Positions 1 through 10,427 are shown, counted from the stretch's first letter. The stretch: DNA of 64,000 nucleotides from Daphnia carinata (GCF_022539665.2 NC_081337.1:11463768-11527767); one strand, 5' to 3'. Translations and numbers: made by a program. Notes: generated by a model from the letters alone, not told the origin.

Positions 1-277
1 AAAACCACAAGAAAGTAAAGTATAAGACTTAGGAAAATTTTGTAAACAACCTCCATAACAGAGCTGTGACTGATTTCGGCAAATAATAAAAAAACAACAC
101 AATCAACAAAACGTTTAACCACGAATGGGACTCGACTCTTGCAGAATTTCTGCTTCGAGCAAATAATATGTCCTGCCAAATAAGGAAGTCCGTGCCAGGG
201 CAACTCAAGCCGAAAAAAAGACATTTCAGCGTTGCCATGTTCACCTATTACGCAGAGCCAGAGCAGAGACAGTCATG
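1..277. other. No recognisable gene
   Basis: AT-rich sequence with only short open frames on either strand. No domain, repeat or RNA gene was recognised. It ends at the left terminus of the hAT-like element. Confidence 0.5.
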
Positions 278-765
278 TAGGGCTCGGCCCCGCGACGATC
301 GGGCACGATTTTGGCCGACCCGCGCGGTTTTTTTTGTAAAAAGGACAAACTGGTGTGGTTCGGTTTGCCGTTTTGTTTCAAACAGATTGAACCGCGGTTT
401 GATGGTTTGTACCCGCAGTTTTACACGGTTTGCACAAGACAATAAATCGACAACCGACCTTGTCGCAAGATGACGCAAAGATCGACCAATCTTCGATCGC
501 GATCACGGCAAGTCTGATCGAAAAATGATTTATAACAAGGTTTTGACCGTCATTAAGCTTACAACAATTAGTGATGATTGGTTGATTTGAAATTTCAGGT
601 AAATTAAAAAAAAAAAATTTTAATGGCGGTTCAAACCGGTTATGCCCAATTGAAACCGAAACCCAAACAGCAGTCGAAAATGGCTAAACCGAACCGACGG
701 TTTGGCGATTTTTTCCCGGTAAACCGCGGATTTCCCCGATCAAAGACGACCGGGGCCGAGCCCTT
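278..765. mobile_element. Non-autonomous hAT-like element (MITE-sized)
   Basis: The ends are imperfect inverted repeats: TAGGGCTCGGCCCC on the left and the reverse complement of AAGGGCTCGGCCCC on the right. The left end fits the YARNG start typical of hAT TIRs. Both subterminal regions are packed with AACCG/CGGTT words, as expected for transposase binding sites. There is no coding capacity. No 8-bp TSD is visible (cagtcatg on the left, tatagagc on the right), so the element is old or the ends are slightly misplaced. Positions 504-516 also read CACGGCAAGTCTG, the right-end motif of the separate hAT at 22982-25140. The superfamily call is inference from the TIR and composition only. Confidence 0.55.
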
Positions 766-1192
766 TATAGAGCCATAGATAAAGACCACTGGTTCATTAT
801 GTGCTACGCTTTTAGCCCTATCCCTACTGACGCAGAAAAAGCAAAATCCTTACTCTGATTGTAGTGCCTCTTGCGGACAAAACAAAGAACTATATGACAT
901 GAACGCAAATAGAAATAGTATTGAGGGACTTTTGGCGGGTGTTCAAAACGAGTATCTGTCTACATGAAAACTAGTCCACTATCATTAACTATACGATAAA
1001 TTACAATTATAGGAATAGCATTATGGAATAGGAATAGCTTCAAATAAATTTGCTTTGAAGCAGTGATAATAAAATAGACTATTATAATTCAATATTGATT
1101 GAAATATCACATTTATTTCTTCACCACATTTATATCTTTGTTTTTAATGGATACAACTTTGGAAAGCTTGTTATGGTTAAGAAAAGCAGCAT
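766..1192 (-). other. 3' flank of the P-like relic, with polyadenylation signal
   Basis: No coding capacity was seen. On the minus strand, just downstream of the P-like reading frame, an AATAAA hexamer lies at 1112-1117. The block from about 772 (ccatagataaagacc) to about 1130 resembles 27524-27760 in the same orientation. Shared words are ggcgggtgt/ggtgggtga, acatgaa(a/g)actag, and the tail acatttatttctt/ccatttatttctt. Both copies therefore look like the 3' terminal region of one TE family. Confidence 0.5.
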
Positions 1193-2675
1193 TCAATTTC
1201 GAAAAATTTGGTAGCGGGTTGCTTCAAAATGAAAGCGAATTTGTACATACTCCATAATGAGGTAAGGCAGTGTGCCTGGGTGTATTGCACAGGAAATAGG
1301 GATTAAATTAAGTTCCTGAATATGCGATAGTACTTTTTCGTAACTATCACGAACGAAGATGTGGTCAGCAGAGGTAAAATGCGAGTCAATCTCGTTTTCA
1401 ACCTCACGAAATGTTTTAAACATTGCGAAAGTTGCATACTTCAATGCACCATAGCTTCTCTGTTAAGTATATTGTGCTGGTAGGAAGTCCTTCATAATAG
1501 ATTCTTCTGTTTCCATCAGGTGGTTTCAGTCTTTGCAGGTATCACAGAGTTCATGGCGTGTGCGAATAATGTACCCGCAGAGATCGTACACTAGCTGGTC
1601 TCGAGGTTTAACTGAATTTCTATCAGGAATATAGTTGGTATAACAGGAAATCAATTCCTTTTGTAGGTTGTTTTCAGGCCCTTCTTGATCAATTTTGCTT
1701 CCTTATCACACTCACGAAACTAATGGATTAGGCAAGGCTTGTAGGCGACCAAAATTTTCTCGCTGCCCTTTCCATCAACATTCACGTTTCGTATTGCAAA
1801 CTTCGCAGGGTTGTAGAGGGAAAGTATGCGGAAAATATGGAGCCAAGAATGTGTGGTGGGTGGTTATCATTTGACCGCCTGATGCGGAAGAAATTCTAAA
1901 AAAATGATTTTTTTTCTGATTCTAATTAAAATGCTATTTATAAATTTACCTCAATCGGATCTTTATCGAACCGTCCAGTCAGCACAACGTTGAATCCTGC
2001 TGCAAATAATTCGTCAATCAAGCCCATGGAACTGTGGATGACTAGTCGCCAAGCAACCAAACTAGTATCGGATATGAATTTGATGTGATGTGATGTGATT
2101 CAATTTGTTCCGTGACGTCTACGACATGTAATATCTTTTTTAGCTTCGCCTTCTTCATTATCCAAGATTTTGCTTATACCACCTTTGGGAAACCGACCAT
2201 TGAAAATATCAAAACAACCGTTGAACAGAAGAGTCATCCTTCCTGTGGGGGCAGTATCTAAATGCTATAAGTTTATTTATTAAGAAATAATTAAACTTAT
2301 TGTTTATACTGTATTTACATTTAAAATCTGTGTGGTTTCTGGTTTCTAGAGGTAATGTTGGAACGCCATGGCAACATGTCTGGAAAACAGCTGGGCAGCT
2401 TTACTAACTGTCATCTTCTGCCAGTTGTTGGGATGAAGGTGCGCTTCAGTCAGTCGGAAGCATCTCCGCAGGCCGTTATACTTTTCCAGATTGTACAGTT
2501 GTTGGTAATGTTGAAAATCCACTATTTCTGACGCATACTGAAGAATGGAATTTACTTTTACATATTTGAATATATGCTTTTTATAATTCGTATTGCTATT
2601 ACAAACCTGACAACGGCGGTGAGTTAATAGGTGATTCCGAACGCACTTTAACAAATGCGGCACGTCGAAATATCA
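1193..2675 (-). pseudogene. P-element-like (THAP9-type) transposase relic
   Basis: Minus-strand fragments in several frames match the order of a P-superfamily transposase. They run from PHLLKCVRN near 2640, through KMTVSKAAQL near 2390, DTAPTGRMTLLFNG with FDIFNGRF near 2190-2260, SSMGLIDELFAAGF and LTGRFDKDP near 1958-2030, to FFRIRRSND near 1875. The last two correspond to the RNase H-like/GTP-binding core and the LTGR(F)xxDPLE...FFGxIR block of this family. A frame ending near 1193 could be the C-terminus. A GT splice donor follows the DPIE codons at about 1950. Stops and frameshifts make it non-functional. No THAP domain or N-terminus remains, and the relic is cut near 2675-2700 next to Gypsy sequence. 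The family call is from motif memory. Confidence 0.8.
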
Positions 2676-2728
2676 CCATATTTTGATACTGGGATCCATC
2701 GGTTGGAGAAAATACGGTTTCACTCTAG

Positions 2729-4245
2729 TCAGTTCCTTGGCAGAGGCGTTAAATGCGATTGTATATTTCCACCACATTGTTCTAAATTTTCCATCGGCAT
2801 CTTTTTAAAGCATGACGAGTTCCTTGTCACCGTGCGATCAGAATTTTGAAATTTTTCTGTTATCATTACTCCATTTATTTTCGTGACGAACAGCGGTTTT
2901 AACTCGTAGATACTTTCTGATTTTCTTAGAAAAGGTTTTTCCTTCCTAATGATAACTGTATATCCGACTTTCAATTGATGCTCCGACTTTCGCCGACGAT
3001 CAGCGACGATCATCGTAACGTTTGATTCGTTGTTTGTACTCCACATCTGAATGTTTCAGATCTGGCAATAGTGTTTGTGGCTGTCGTTCCATCAAGATGA
3101 CGTACGGTGATTGTTTTAATGCAGGGTGTGGAGTTGCCCTATAATGCCACAGGAACCGGTATAACTCTCTCCTCCACTCTTTTTTTTTTAATTTCAGCTG
3201 TTCTGATGACCTTACCAATCGTTCGCATAAAACGTTCAACTAGATTATTGGCTACGGGCCATTTTGGTGTCACTTTCCTGTGTTTGAATCCCAGTTGTTG
3301 ACTGAATTCGTAAAACTCTTTTCCATAAAATGGCGAACCATTGTCAGTACGGCTACTTTCCGGAATTCCAAATGAAGACAGCAGGCGATCGAGTTTTGGA
3401 ATAACATGATGATAAGATGTTGACGGGATAATTTCAATCTCAGGAAATTGAGAGTAATCGTCAATCAGTACCATCAATTCCTCACCCGACGGTAAACTAT
3501 AAAAATCCAAACTCAGTTGTTGCCATGGATAGTCGGGAAGCTGAGACATGATGATAGGATCTCTTCTCTTTGGCGTGGATATTGCAGCCTGGCAAGGCAG
3601 ACAATTTTTGATCATGTTCTCCACCGCCTCATCCATCAAAGGGAACCATAGTCTTGTCCTCAACAGTGATTTAGTCCTGCTAATATCCATGTGACCGTTA
3701 GTTCATGCTTAATTTTGTTAAATGATTTCAGTAGCTCCGATGATAATGGATACCACTTTCCAGAGATAATTGCCTGTTTCATTGACTGGTAATCCCCATC
3801 TTTGTTCGTTTCCGCTGCTATTTCCGTTGCAGAAATTGTTGATGGAATTGCTTGACAGCTGACGAAACGCGCATAGTCTTTCCCTACTACGGATTGTTTG
3901 CATGTTCCAGTGTCTTTTGGATGCCGGGATAAATAATCGGCTGCGTTATTAGCTCCCGGCTTGTATACCACCTTACAATAATAGGGCTGCTTTCTAATCA
4001 TCCAGTGTTCCAGACGACCGCTCAGATTTGATGTTGGCTTGTTAAGTATGCTCACTAACGGCTTGTGATCCGTTACCACCGTAAAATGTGATCCGAGCAA
4101 GTACATGTTGAAATGTTCACAGCCCCAAATAATGGCTAGTGCCTCTCTTTCTGTTTGAGAGTATCGCTGTTCAGTTGGACTTAATGCCTTGCTAGCATAA
4201 GCAAGAATCTGGTGTTTGCCATTGTTTATCTGAGCTAAATTCCGC
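2729..4245 (-). pseudogene. Gypsy LTR retrotransposon pol fragment (RNase H + integrase)
   Basis: On the minus strand the frame begins with RNase H sequence (YASKALSPTEQRYSQ, then VTDHKPL near 4050-4200). It continues through the zinc-binding CLPCQ motif (about 3600) into an integrase core at 3139-3690. The catalytic D62, D116 and E152 of that 183-aa frame give D,D-35-E spacing, so the active site is intact. A frameshift near 3200 leads into the core's end (3000-3239). A second shift leads into a C-terminal domain frame (2729-3046, ending ...TVTRNSSCFKK). The reverse transcriptase is missing upstream of 4245, where unrelated repeat sequence starts. No LTRs were seen. It resembles the arthropod 'K02A2.6-like' Gypsy group. 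Confidence 0.85.
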
Positions 4246-4289
4246 CCAGACCATTACCCACATAGCACAGGGTTGACTGGAAGATATAC

Positions 4290-4746
4290 CAAGGATGTCC
4301 CGTAGACCCAAAGACATCCCAGACTAAAACAAGACGGCGAAAAGATGTCCGGTCACGCCTTCTTTGGTACTTAGATATCTCTGTCCAAAAAAGGACGTCT
4401 CAAAGATATCTGGTCAGGACTTCCTTACGTCAACGGAATACGAAGACTAAAAAGTGACGTCTTTAAGATGTCAAGAAAGGCTTAATTAACGACAAGGAGA
4501 TTCGAAGCTAAAAAAAGATCTCTTAAGGATGTCCTCGGAAAGACAAACTCGGGACTTAGCACTAAGATTAGAATGAGATATTCCTAAGACGTCCCAGATC
4601 AGACTATCTCAGGACTATCGTTCGAGAGAGAAGCGGGATCAGAAGAAGGTGTCTATACGACGTCTACATAGGATGAATTTCGGACAACTTTATCATTGAA
4701 GTTAAAGGCGATATGCAGGTGTTTTCTAGACGTCTTAAGATATCTT
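4290..4746. repeat. Array of degenerate GAYRTC motifs
   Basis: At least a dozen near-palindromic hexamers (gatgtc, gacatc, gatatc, gacgtc) are scattered over about 450 bp, often as AGATATCT, GGACGTCT or AGACGTCT. Examples are at 4294, 4393, 4403, 4456, 4528, 4588, 4729 and 4739. Spacing is irregular, so this is not a simple tandem satellite. Arrays of one near-palindromic word next to a possible end sequence (tacccacatagcacaggg, from about 4256) resemble subterminal transposase-binding sites. No partner end was found in the window. Confidence 0.55.
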
Positions 4747-5014
4747 AAAGAAGTCTTCTAAATATGCTCTACACTTCTGTTGGGTGTCTTTCAGATGGCT
4801 TGAAGACGCCTATACCCGAAAATTTAAGTCGCCTCTCTCAGTGAATTTCTAAGGGGTATACACAGCGTAAAAAACATCTCCTCAGTTACTGCGCGACAAT
4901 GAACATAAAAAATCAAAATTCATTGTTTCTTTAATAGGAAAACTGCGAATGTATTCAACGACGCCGAAGTAGGCAATCTAACCACCTTACACAAAATGTC
5001 TTTCATGTCCACAA

Positions 5015-5368
5015 TTGAACGTTAGCATACAGCGATCACACAAGATATTCTTGGATTACAAACGAACGACAGCGATTCGTATAGACATCTCGTTGGTTTG
5101 CATACCTTTTTGCAATTACAACCGCATTACCACGAAGATTTACAAAATCATATATCACAACAACGGACATGTTTTTAAGAAAAACACAACTGTCGGCTTC
5201 ATCATCGGATTTCAAGTGTCCAATTCCTGGAATGTTTACTCGCTTTCCGAGGTGTTGTTACAAGAGTTCGGGCTGGAAGAGGAAGATCAGGATGATAGGG
5301 ATGCAAAATTTTCAATAGTTGATCACATTTGGAAAAGTCTATGTGATTTTCTATTTTCACGTAGCTAA
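5015..5368 (+). CDS. Unrecognised 117-aa ORF
   Basis: This 117-codon plus-strand frame starts at an ATG. It has no recognised domain. The C-terminal third is acidic (EEEDQDDRD) and ends in a short hydrophobic tail. It follows the GAYRTC array directly, so it may be part of the same unidentified element. Chance occurrence is also plausible in sequence of this base composition. Confidence 0.25.
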   Translation: MNVSIQRSHKIFLDYKRTTAIRIDISLVCIPFCNYNRITTKIYKIIYHNNGHVFKKNTTVGFIIGFQVSNSWNVYSLSEVLLQEFGLEEEDQDDRDAKFSIVDHIWKSLCDFLFSRS

Positions 5369-5559
5369 CTGTGCCCTAGGGCAAGTTCGCCAGTTGACAC
5401 TTCATTTTTTGCTTCTGGTCTATCAACATCAAATTCTTCTATTGTTGTAGATAACGATTCTTCGAGATTACTATCACTACCACGACTGTCTGGTACTTGC
5501 TCGTCAGAATAGTTCTCTGAAGACGACAAGAACACTGCCACAGGTGTTGTGGGCAGTTT
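5365..5559 (-). pseudogene. Acidic ORF fragment, unidentified
   Basis: A minus-strand open frame of about 64 codons with no internal start. It is rich in Ser, Glu and Asp (for example SSSENYSDEQVPDSRGSDSN). Such acidic linkers occur near the N-terminus of many transposases. It overlaps the stop of the plus-strand frame at 5368. It is probably an exon or relic of the same unknown element, but nothing identifies the family. Confidence 0.3.
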
Positions 5560-6481
5560 TTACCAAAGCAAGGTTATTTACAGTCTTCAAAAAATTTTAT
5601 TTAAGATAATGTGCTTTTACGTCTAATGTAGGTATCCGTTGGACTTGAGTTTCTGCTAGTGTATCAGGGACAATACCAGCTTCAACATCAAGTTGGGAGG
5701 AAATCGAACCAACTTCGACATCTGACTCTGACAAGTCATATGAGTAGTTGTCATCCTCACACAAAATTGCAAGTATGATGTATTTTCCTCATTTCGCCTC
5801 CTTTTATTTCTATCTGTCATTCCCCTGATAATTAAAAAAGTCAAATCAAAACCAACAATAAAAACACTTTTCCTGATATACATACCTATAGTGATGGTTT
5901 AAGTTGTGATGTTTAAGCACGTAACAAACAAGTAATCAATCAATAGTAAGTCAGAATGAAAATATGCTCATAATTCACTTATATCAGACGACAGTTTCAA
6001 CAGAGAGTGTTTCAGAAGATGGAAAAAAAAACAAATGACAAAACAAAAGCGAGTCCCAAACCATTTCAGAAATACGCCCCTTTTTTCTCACTTTTTTCAG
6101 TTATTGAAAGAAGTGGTGTTAAATTTTACAGTGAACAAGTGGATTTTCTTGTGTGCCAATTATTGTTTGGATTTAACTTTCACTGGCTGACATCTGATTA
6201 AAATGACTACATTCTTATTCGTGCAATTTCAAGACAAAACTAAAGAAAACGAAGTCGTCACTAGTACCTGGTTTAATTGTGGAAAGTGTTCCTTGCCTTC
6301 CAAAAATCACCGCAAATTAGCTGAGGGTTGTGCAATTTTTAAAATGTCATGAAAACGCTATGATTGCAAAATTCTTTCGAGTCACGGTAAGTTATGTTAG
6401 TATATGTGCAATTGTTATGTACTAATTAATTAATTTTTTTTTTCAATTAGATTCTTTTGAAAAAGCGATGAAACAGGAAAG

Positions 6482-7046
6482 ATGAGTGAAACATCAGAGC
6501 CAGCATGGGTATTTTTGAACAATTCAAGGAGAAATCTCAGATCAGAAGGATCTAAAAAGATTCAAAATCAGCAAAACAAAGCCAAACAGCGCTGACACAA
6601 TCCTCGTTACTGACTTCTTCCATCTATTTTGACGAAAGAGTTAGCAACGAAGTTGACCCTATTGACATTAGTGACATGTCAGTGAAAGATAGTCAGGATA
6701 CAAACTTATTACCATCATGTGTCGATTCTGAGCATTAAGATTCTGGTACTGAAGAGAGTGGCGTGATTGAAACTATAAATGATGGGACGCTCACTAAGCC
6801 ATTAGCTGCAACAATAGTTTGGCGACAAATGTGTGGTAAAAAACGTTTTTTTTAAAGTTAAGTCATATTGGTCAATAACATGTTCAGAATCAATCAAAGT
6901 TTCATCCTTTACAGAAATGATACAGCCAGGAACAAACGATTATTGTGAAACTTCTCGTGGCAAAAATGGAAATGTATCTGCTATGATTGAGTCGCAAGCA
7001 TTAATATCGAGGGCTTTAACTTCCCAAGAGCCAACTGATCCTCATG
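6482..7046 (+). pseudogene. Unidentified broken coding segment
   Basis: Three plus-strand pieces follow each other in different frames. The first is an ATG frame at 6482-6595 (MSETSEPAWVF...), the second a Ser/Asp-rich frame near 6625-6738 (DPIDISDMSVKDSQD), and the third a frame at 6833-7057 cut at 7047 by the TIR of the long-TIR element. The amino-acid style is that of a TE-encoded protein linker. No family was recognised. Confidence 0.3.
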
Positions 7047-7502
7047 ATTGGCGGTGAAATAGGACTCAAACGAAATAGGACTAGAGAAATAGGACTGAAA
7101 ATTTCCAGTCCTATTTCTACCGGAGAAATAGGACTGGGAGAAATAGGACTGACTTTTAAAAACTTTTAGGACAGTCCTATTTCTCCATGGCATCAGTCCT
7201 ATTTCTCCTCGGGATCAGTCCTATTTCTCCTAGAAATAGTCGTATTTCATTTACCTTGTTCCAAGGGGAACGATGAGCCTCCAATCCGGTAGGCAATGTA
7301 TTGCGCAATGTATTGCGTAAGAGCGGCGGCTTATATCCATTTCTCTTTTTCAAAAACCGATGGCGCTTACTCATTATTTAAATGGTTCACAAATTTTTTA
7401 TCTCTTATCCTATTTTAATTTGAATTGCTGGGGAACATGAATTATTTTGAATCTAATAGAGTTCATTTAATAAAATACTATTAGAGCAAAATCAGAATAT
7501 GT
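7047..7502 (+). repeat. Left long TIR with GAGAAATAGGACT array
   Basis: The terminal about 200 bases carry five (G)AAATAGGAC units forward and five inverted ones, one of them degenerate. The forward units are at about 7056, 7072, 7087, 7125 and 7140. The inverted units lie between about 7108 and 7250. Beyond the array the TIR continues as unique sequence shared with the right end: gatgagcctccaatccggta, a tttaaatggttcacaaa block, and aatactattagagcaaaatcag. Confidence 0.8.
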
Positions 7503-7527
7503 AAGAGCTGTATATAACGAAAGATGT

Positions 7528-7680
7528 ATGAAATAGTAAAACATTAGTTCAATTGGAAAAGTTGGTTATGACCACATAATGTGCAATATAAGTAATAAAT
7601 ATTTCTGTAGTATGTCTAATAGTATTTTGTTAAATGAACTCCATTAAATACAATATAGTTCATGCTGTCCTGTATTTACG
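7528..7680. repeat. Direct copy of right-end sequence inside the left end
   Basis: This stretch (ggttatgaccac...gcaatataagtaataaatatttctg...taatagtattttgttaaatgaa) matches 10352-10505 in the same orientation. It also pairs in inverted orientation with about 7430-7500 just to its left, so the left end contains a fold-back of roughly 70 bp per arm. It looks like a partial duplication of the opposite terminus. Confidence 0.6.
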
Positions 7681-7689
7681 TTACAAGAA

Positions 7690-8500
7690 GTTTTATGCTG
7701 TTGCAGGTCACCCCCTCTTTCTTGGCCGGACAATCTTGAATCTTTTTGTGCCAGCTACCACCACAGAAATTACAGAATTTCGACTCATTTCTTTCCGATA
7801 ATTTGCTGTGTTGATGGAGCTTGTTACCTCCTTCGCCTTTTTGAATTTGATTTTGTTCACCGACAGTGAGTTCGAACCACGTCCTTCTTCTATTTGTTTT
7901 GATTGTATTTTCGTTAACTCGTAGGTTGTTCCTTTTTCGAGCAATGTTTTCAATCCCATGTTGGATTTCTTAGAGCTTCCGCTCTTAACTTCCGGGATTT
8001 GCATGTTCGGATGATCTGAGATTTCATCTCATCTTCTCTGTTATGAAAATCACAACCTGCTGCTAGCTCCGATAATCTTGTGTGACACTGATCCAGTGTC
8101 TCGTCACTTGCTTGCTTTGTTGACTTAAAGATGTTTCGATTATATGTTACATTGATTTTCGGGTTGAAATGCTCGTTCAAGGCTCTCTTTGCTGCCACGT
8201 AGTTATCTTCCACGGCTTGATTTGCCTCAACGTTAGCCTCACGTGGTGTTGAGTTCAGCTTTTCAAAAATCTGATGCACTTTCTTCCCAGCCAAATGCAG
8301 CAACAATGCTTTCTTCCTGTTGACGTCGTTGATTCCCATAGAAACTAGGTAGTTATCAAACCTTTTCAGCCATTCGGCCCAACGTGTTGCAATTGAGGTT
8401 TGATCTCTTTCGTACATGAAGGACTCCATCGAGACCGTTACACTCATTCTTCTTGTTGATGAATTTCTAAAATATAACAAACGCGATTTTGATTTGTTCT
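7690..8500 (-). pseudogene. Gypsy gag relic with CCHC zinc knuckle
   Basis: The minus-strand frame from an ATG at 8447 encodes a retrotransposon gag core. Recognisable pieces are TRWAEWLKRFDNYL, LLHLAGKKVHQIFEKL and LDQCHTRLSELAAGC, with RNPTWD at the end near 7950. After a frameshift, a knuckle near 7735-7780 has the pattern C-x2-C-x4-H-x5-C (CNFCGGSWHKKIQDC). The sequence stops at about 7690, so protease and pol are absent. It follows a Gypsy-type leader and LTR at 8521-8715. The fragment lies inside the P-like transposon and truncates its transposase gene. Confidence 0.85.
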
Positions 8501-8520
8501 TACCCAATTGTACGCCGTTT

Positions 8521-8715
8521 GATCCTCGTCGCCAAATATAATGTTTGTGATAATGGATGATTGGTATTTTGGGTGATGGTGGACGATAAAACACGAGACA
8601 CTCAAATGCTTGTTCACTCATCTATTGTGCTTAGCATACTACACACTTTATCCCCTTCCACAGCCTTCACCCCTTTACCTCTCTCAACACCGCCTGACAT
8701 CTAGTGGATACTACA
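8521..8715 (-). repeat. Gypsy 5' LTR remnant and primer-binding site
   Basis: On the minus strand the LTR starts TGTAGTATCCACTAGATG at 8715 and runs to about 8540. It is followed by the leader tttggcgacgaggatc, whose TGGCGACGAGGATC (8521-8534) is a typical primer-binding site just ahead of gag. P-like transposase codons run up to 8718 and stop where this LTR begins, which fixes the insertion point. The 3' LTR is missing. Confidence 0.7.
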
Positions 8716-8717
8716 GT

Positions 8718-9533
8718 CCACGACGCTATTTTCAGGCAAATCAGCAAACTCTAATCGGTAATTAACAACTCCATCCCAAACACGGCGCCGTAGATCAAAC
8801 TTTGTACCCTTCACTAAGTGCACATCGGCCCACATTAAACAGCCGTACCTAGACACATCTTCTTTTCCGAAGTCCGAAGTGCCAATTCATTAAAACCAAA
8901 ACCACAACTAGATGAACTTATCAGTTTTCTTATCGTGGATGGGGAAGGCAATGGATGGATTTTGCTGTTCCGGAGATGGTTAAACGTGGCATTGCTCTTC
9001 ATCTTAAGCATAAAAGCTTCCAGTAGGAATGCGGCATCGTAGTGCATTCCTTTACCGTATTGTCCCTTCTTCAGCGCTTCCGCTTGATCAAAGAATGTTC
9101 TTATGACCGATTGTTGCTGAAAAAAGAACGAAGAATAAAAAAACGTTGATTTTAGTTTTCCATGGTAATTCTACCAGAATATGTATTTTTTAAACAATAC
9201 AAATGGTATTATTCAAAAATTTTAGTAGAGGTTCTCATTGAAATTCAAAATGTTAATTAATAATAATTGAAATACGACTGAAATGAAAGTAGTAACTTTC
9301 CCTTATTGTGGTATATGTAATGAATAGTCAATATTCAGTGAATTTGCTTACATGCGTTATGATAACATGATTCAAAAAGTTGATAAAGTAAAATAATTGT
9401 TCTGCTAGAAAGGAATGATGGTAATATTTATTAAAAACACCTGCTGGGGTAGTTGTTTCATCTTTTCTGATAGTTGATTTTGGGACAGTACATCAATAGT
9501 TCGCCGTAGATTGTTCACAGTCAGTGTAGCATT
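8718..9533 (-). pseudogene. P-element-like transposase, N-terminal half, two exons
   Basis: Two exons can be joined on the minus strand without a phase change. Exon 9441-9533 (31 codons, NATLTVNNLRRTIDVL...) has AG before it and GT after it. The next exon starts at 9116 (QQSVIRTFFDQ). The second exon carries the P-family block AFLLEAFMLKMKS...FNHLR...LPLPSPSTIRKLI, then FGFNELAL. After a frameshift it continues with YGCLMWADVHLVKGTKFDLR and GVVNYRLEF, ending at 8718 where a Gypsy LTR begins. The catalytic and C-terminal half is absent. This is the evidence linking the GAAATAGGACT-type TIRs to the P superfamily. No THAP zinc-finger exon was identified in 9534-10427. Confidence 0.8.
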
Positions 9534-10427
9534 CTATTGAAAATATGAAAATTATTTTAAATTTAAAGATATGTAAGGCCTTATGGTACCTTTCGGTACA
9601 CAACGCTGAGTTCTCCTGTCATTGGCTCTTAGCCTCTTGTTAATAGAACTTAACTTCTGAGAGTTACTGCTTTAAACGTTTCAGTTACCCTTCCTCTATT
9701 CGGCAGTTAAAACATTGTTTGTCGTCTATGTTACATACAGACTTGCATTTTCAGGACCACAATCCAATTTCAGAGGAATTCTTGATATGGCGCATTGTGT
9801 ATAATGATGAATCCACCAAATTAGAACAGGGACGTAGTTTATCGAATTTATGTACAGCTCGTTGCTGTCTACAGGTTTTCAAATGCGGGTGTTCTTTAAA
9901 AATGGAAAGATAACTTTTTGTCCGTTAATTAAGAAAGTCAGCAATAGGTTTGTAACTAGAACGATTTTGTGTACAAACTCCTTTTCCGATAGAATCGTGG
10001 TGTAGCAGCTGTTGTCGACAAAATCCCAACGCCAGTTACTAGGAGCCCCAACGGCACATCCTCTTCCTGGTAACCCCTTAAAAGGCTCTTAGAATCCGCA
10101 GCGCATCAATCATACCGTTGATAAGTACCGAGGAGGGCCACAAGAGGCTGGAAAATTGTGGAGAAACATGCCAATATTTCAATTCATGAAACTGCTGGTG
10201 ATATGCTCAGGAGTGCTATATGAGGTCCCTCCGTGAAAGTAAGAAAGGCCCCTCCTCAAGTAGAATTGTTAGATAATGTAAATTTTGGGGTTTACCATTT
10301 CAAATTAGAATTAAAAATTAGAAATTTAGTATTAGGTAACAATAGTAGTAAGAAATAGTAAAAAATTCATGCAATTTGAAAAGTTTGTTATGACCACTAT
10401 AAAGTACAATATAAGTAATAAATATTT
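9534..10427. other. Interior of the P-like element, no gene called
   Basis: This should hold the 5' part of the transposase gene, but no THAP C2CH pattern was recognised. A 64-codon plus-strand frame at 9719-9913 has no recognisable features. At about 10020-10260 there is a GC-richer stretch with no open frame. Confidence 0.4.

Larger units (their letters stand above)
4866..6481. other. Unidentified debris with short ORFs
   Basis: The sequence after the GAYRTC array holds short open frames on both strands but no recognised domain. Listed separately are a plus-strand frame at 5015-5368 and an acidic minus-strand frame at 5365-5559. A further minus-strand frame (5656-5883) and a plus-strand Lys-rich frame (6007-6201) are too featureless to call. 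Confidence 0.4.

Noticed and set aside
29-478. Overlapping short ORFs on both strands at the left edge
   Set aside because: They run across the hAT-like terminus, have no domain features and shadow each other.
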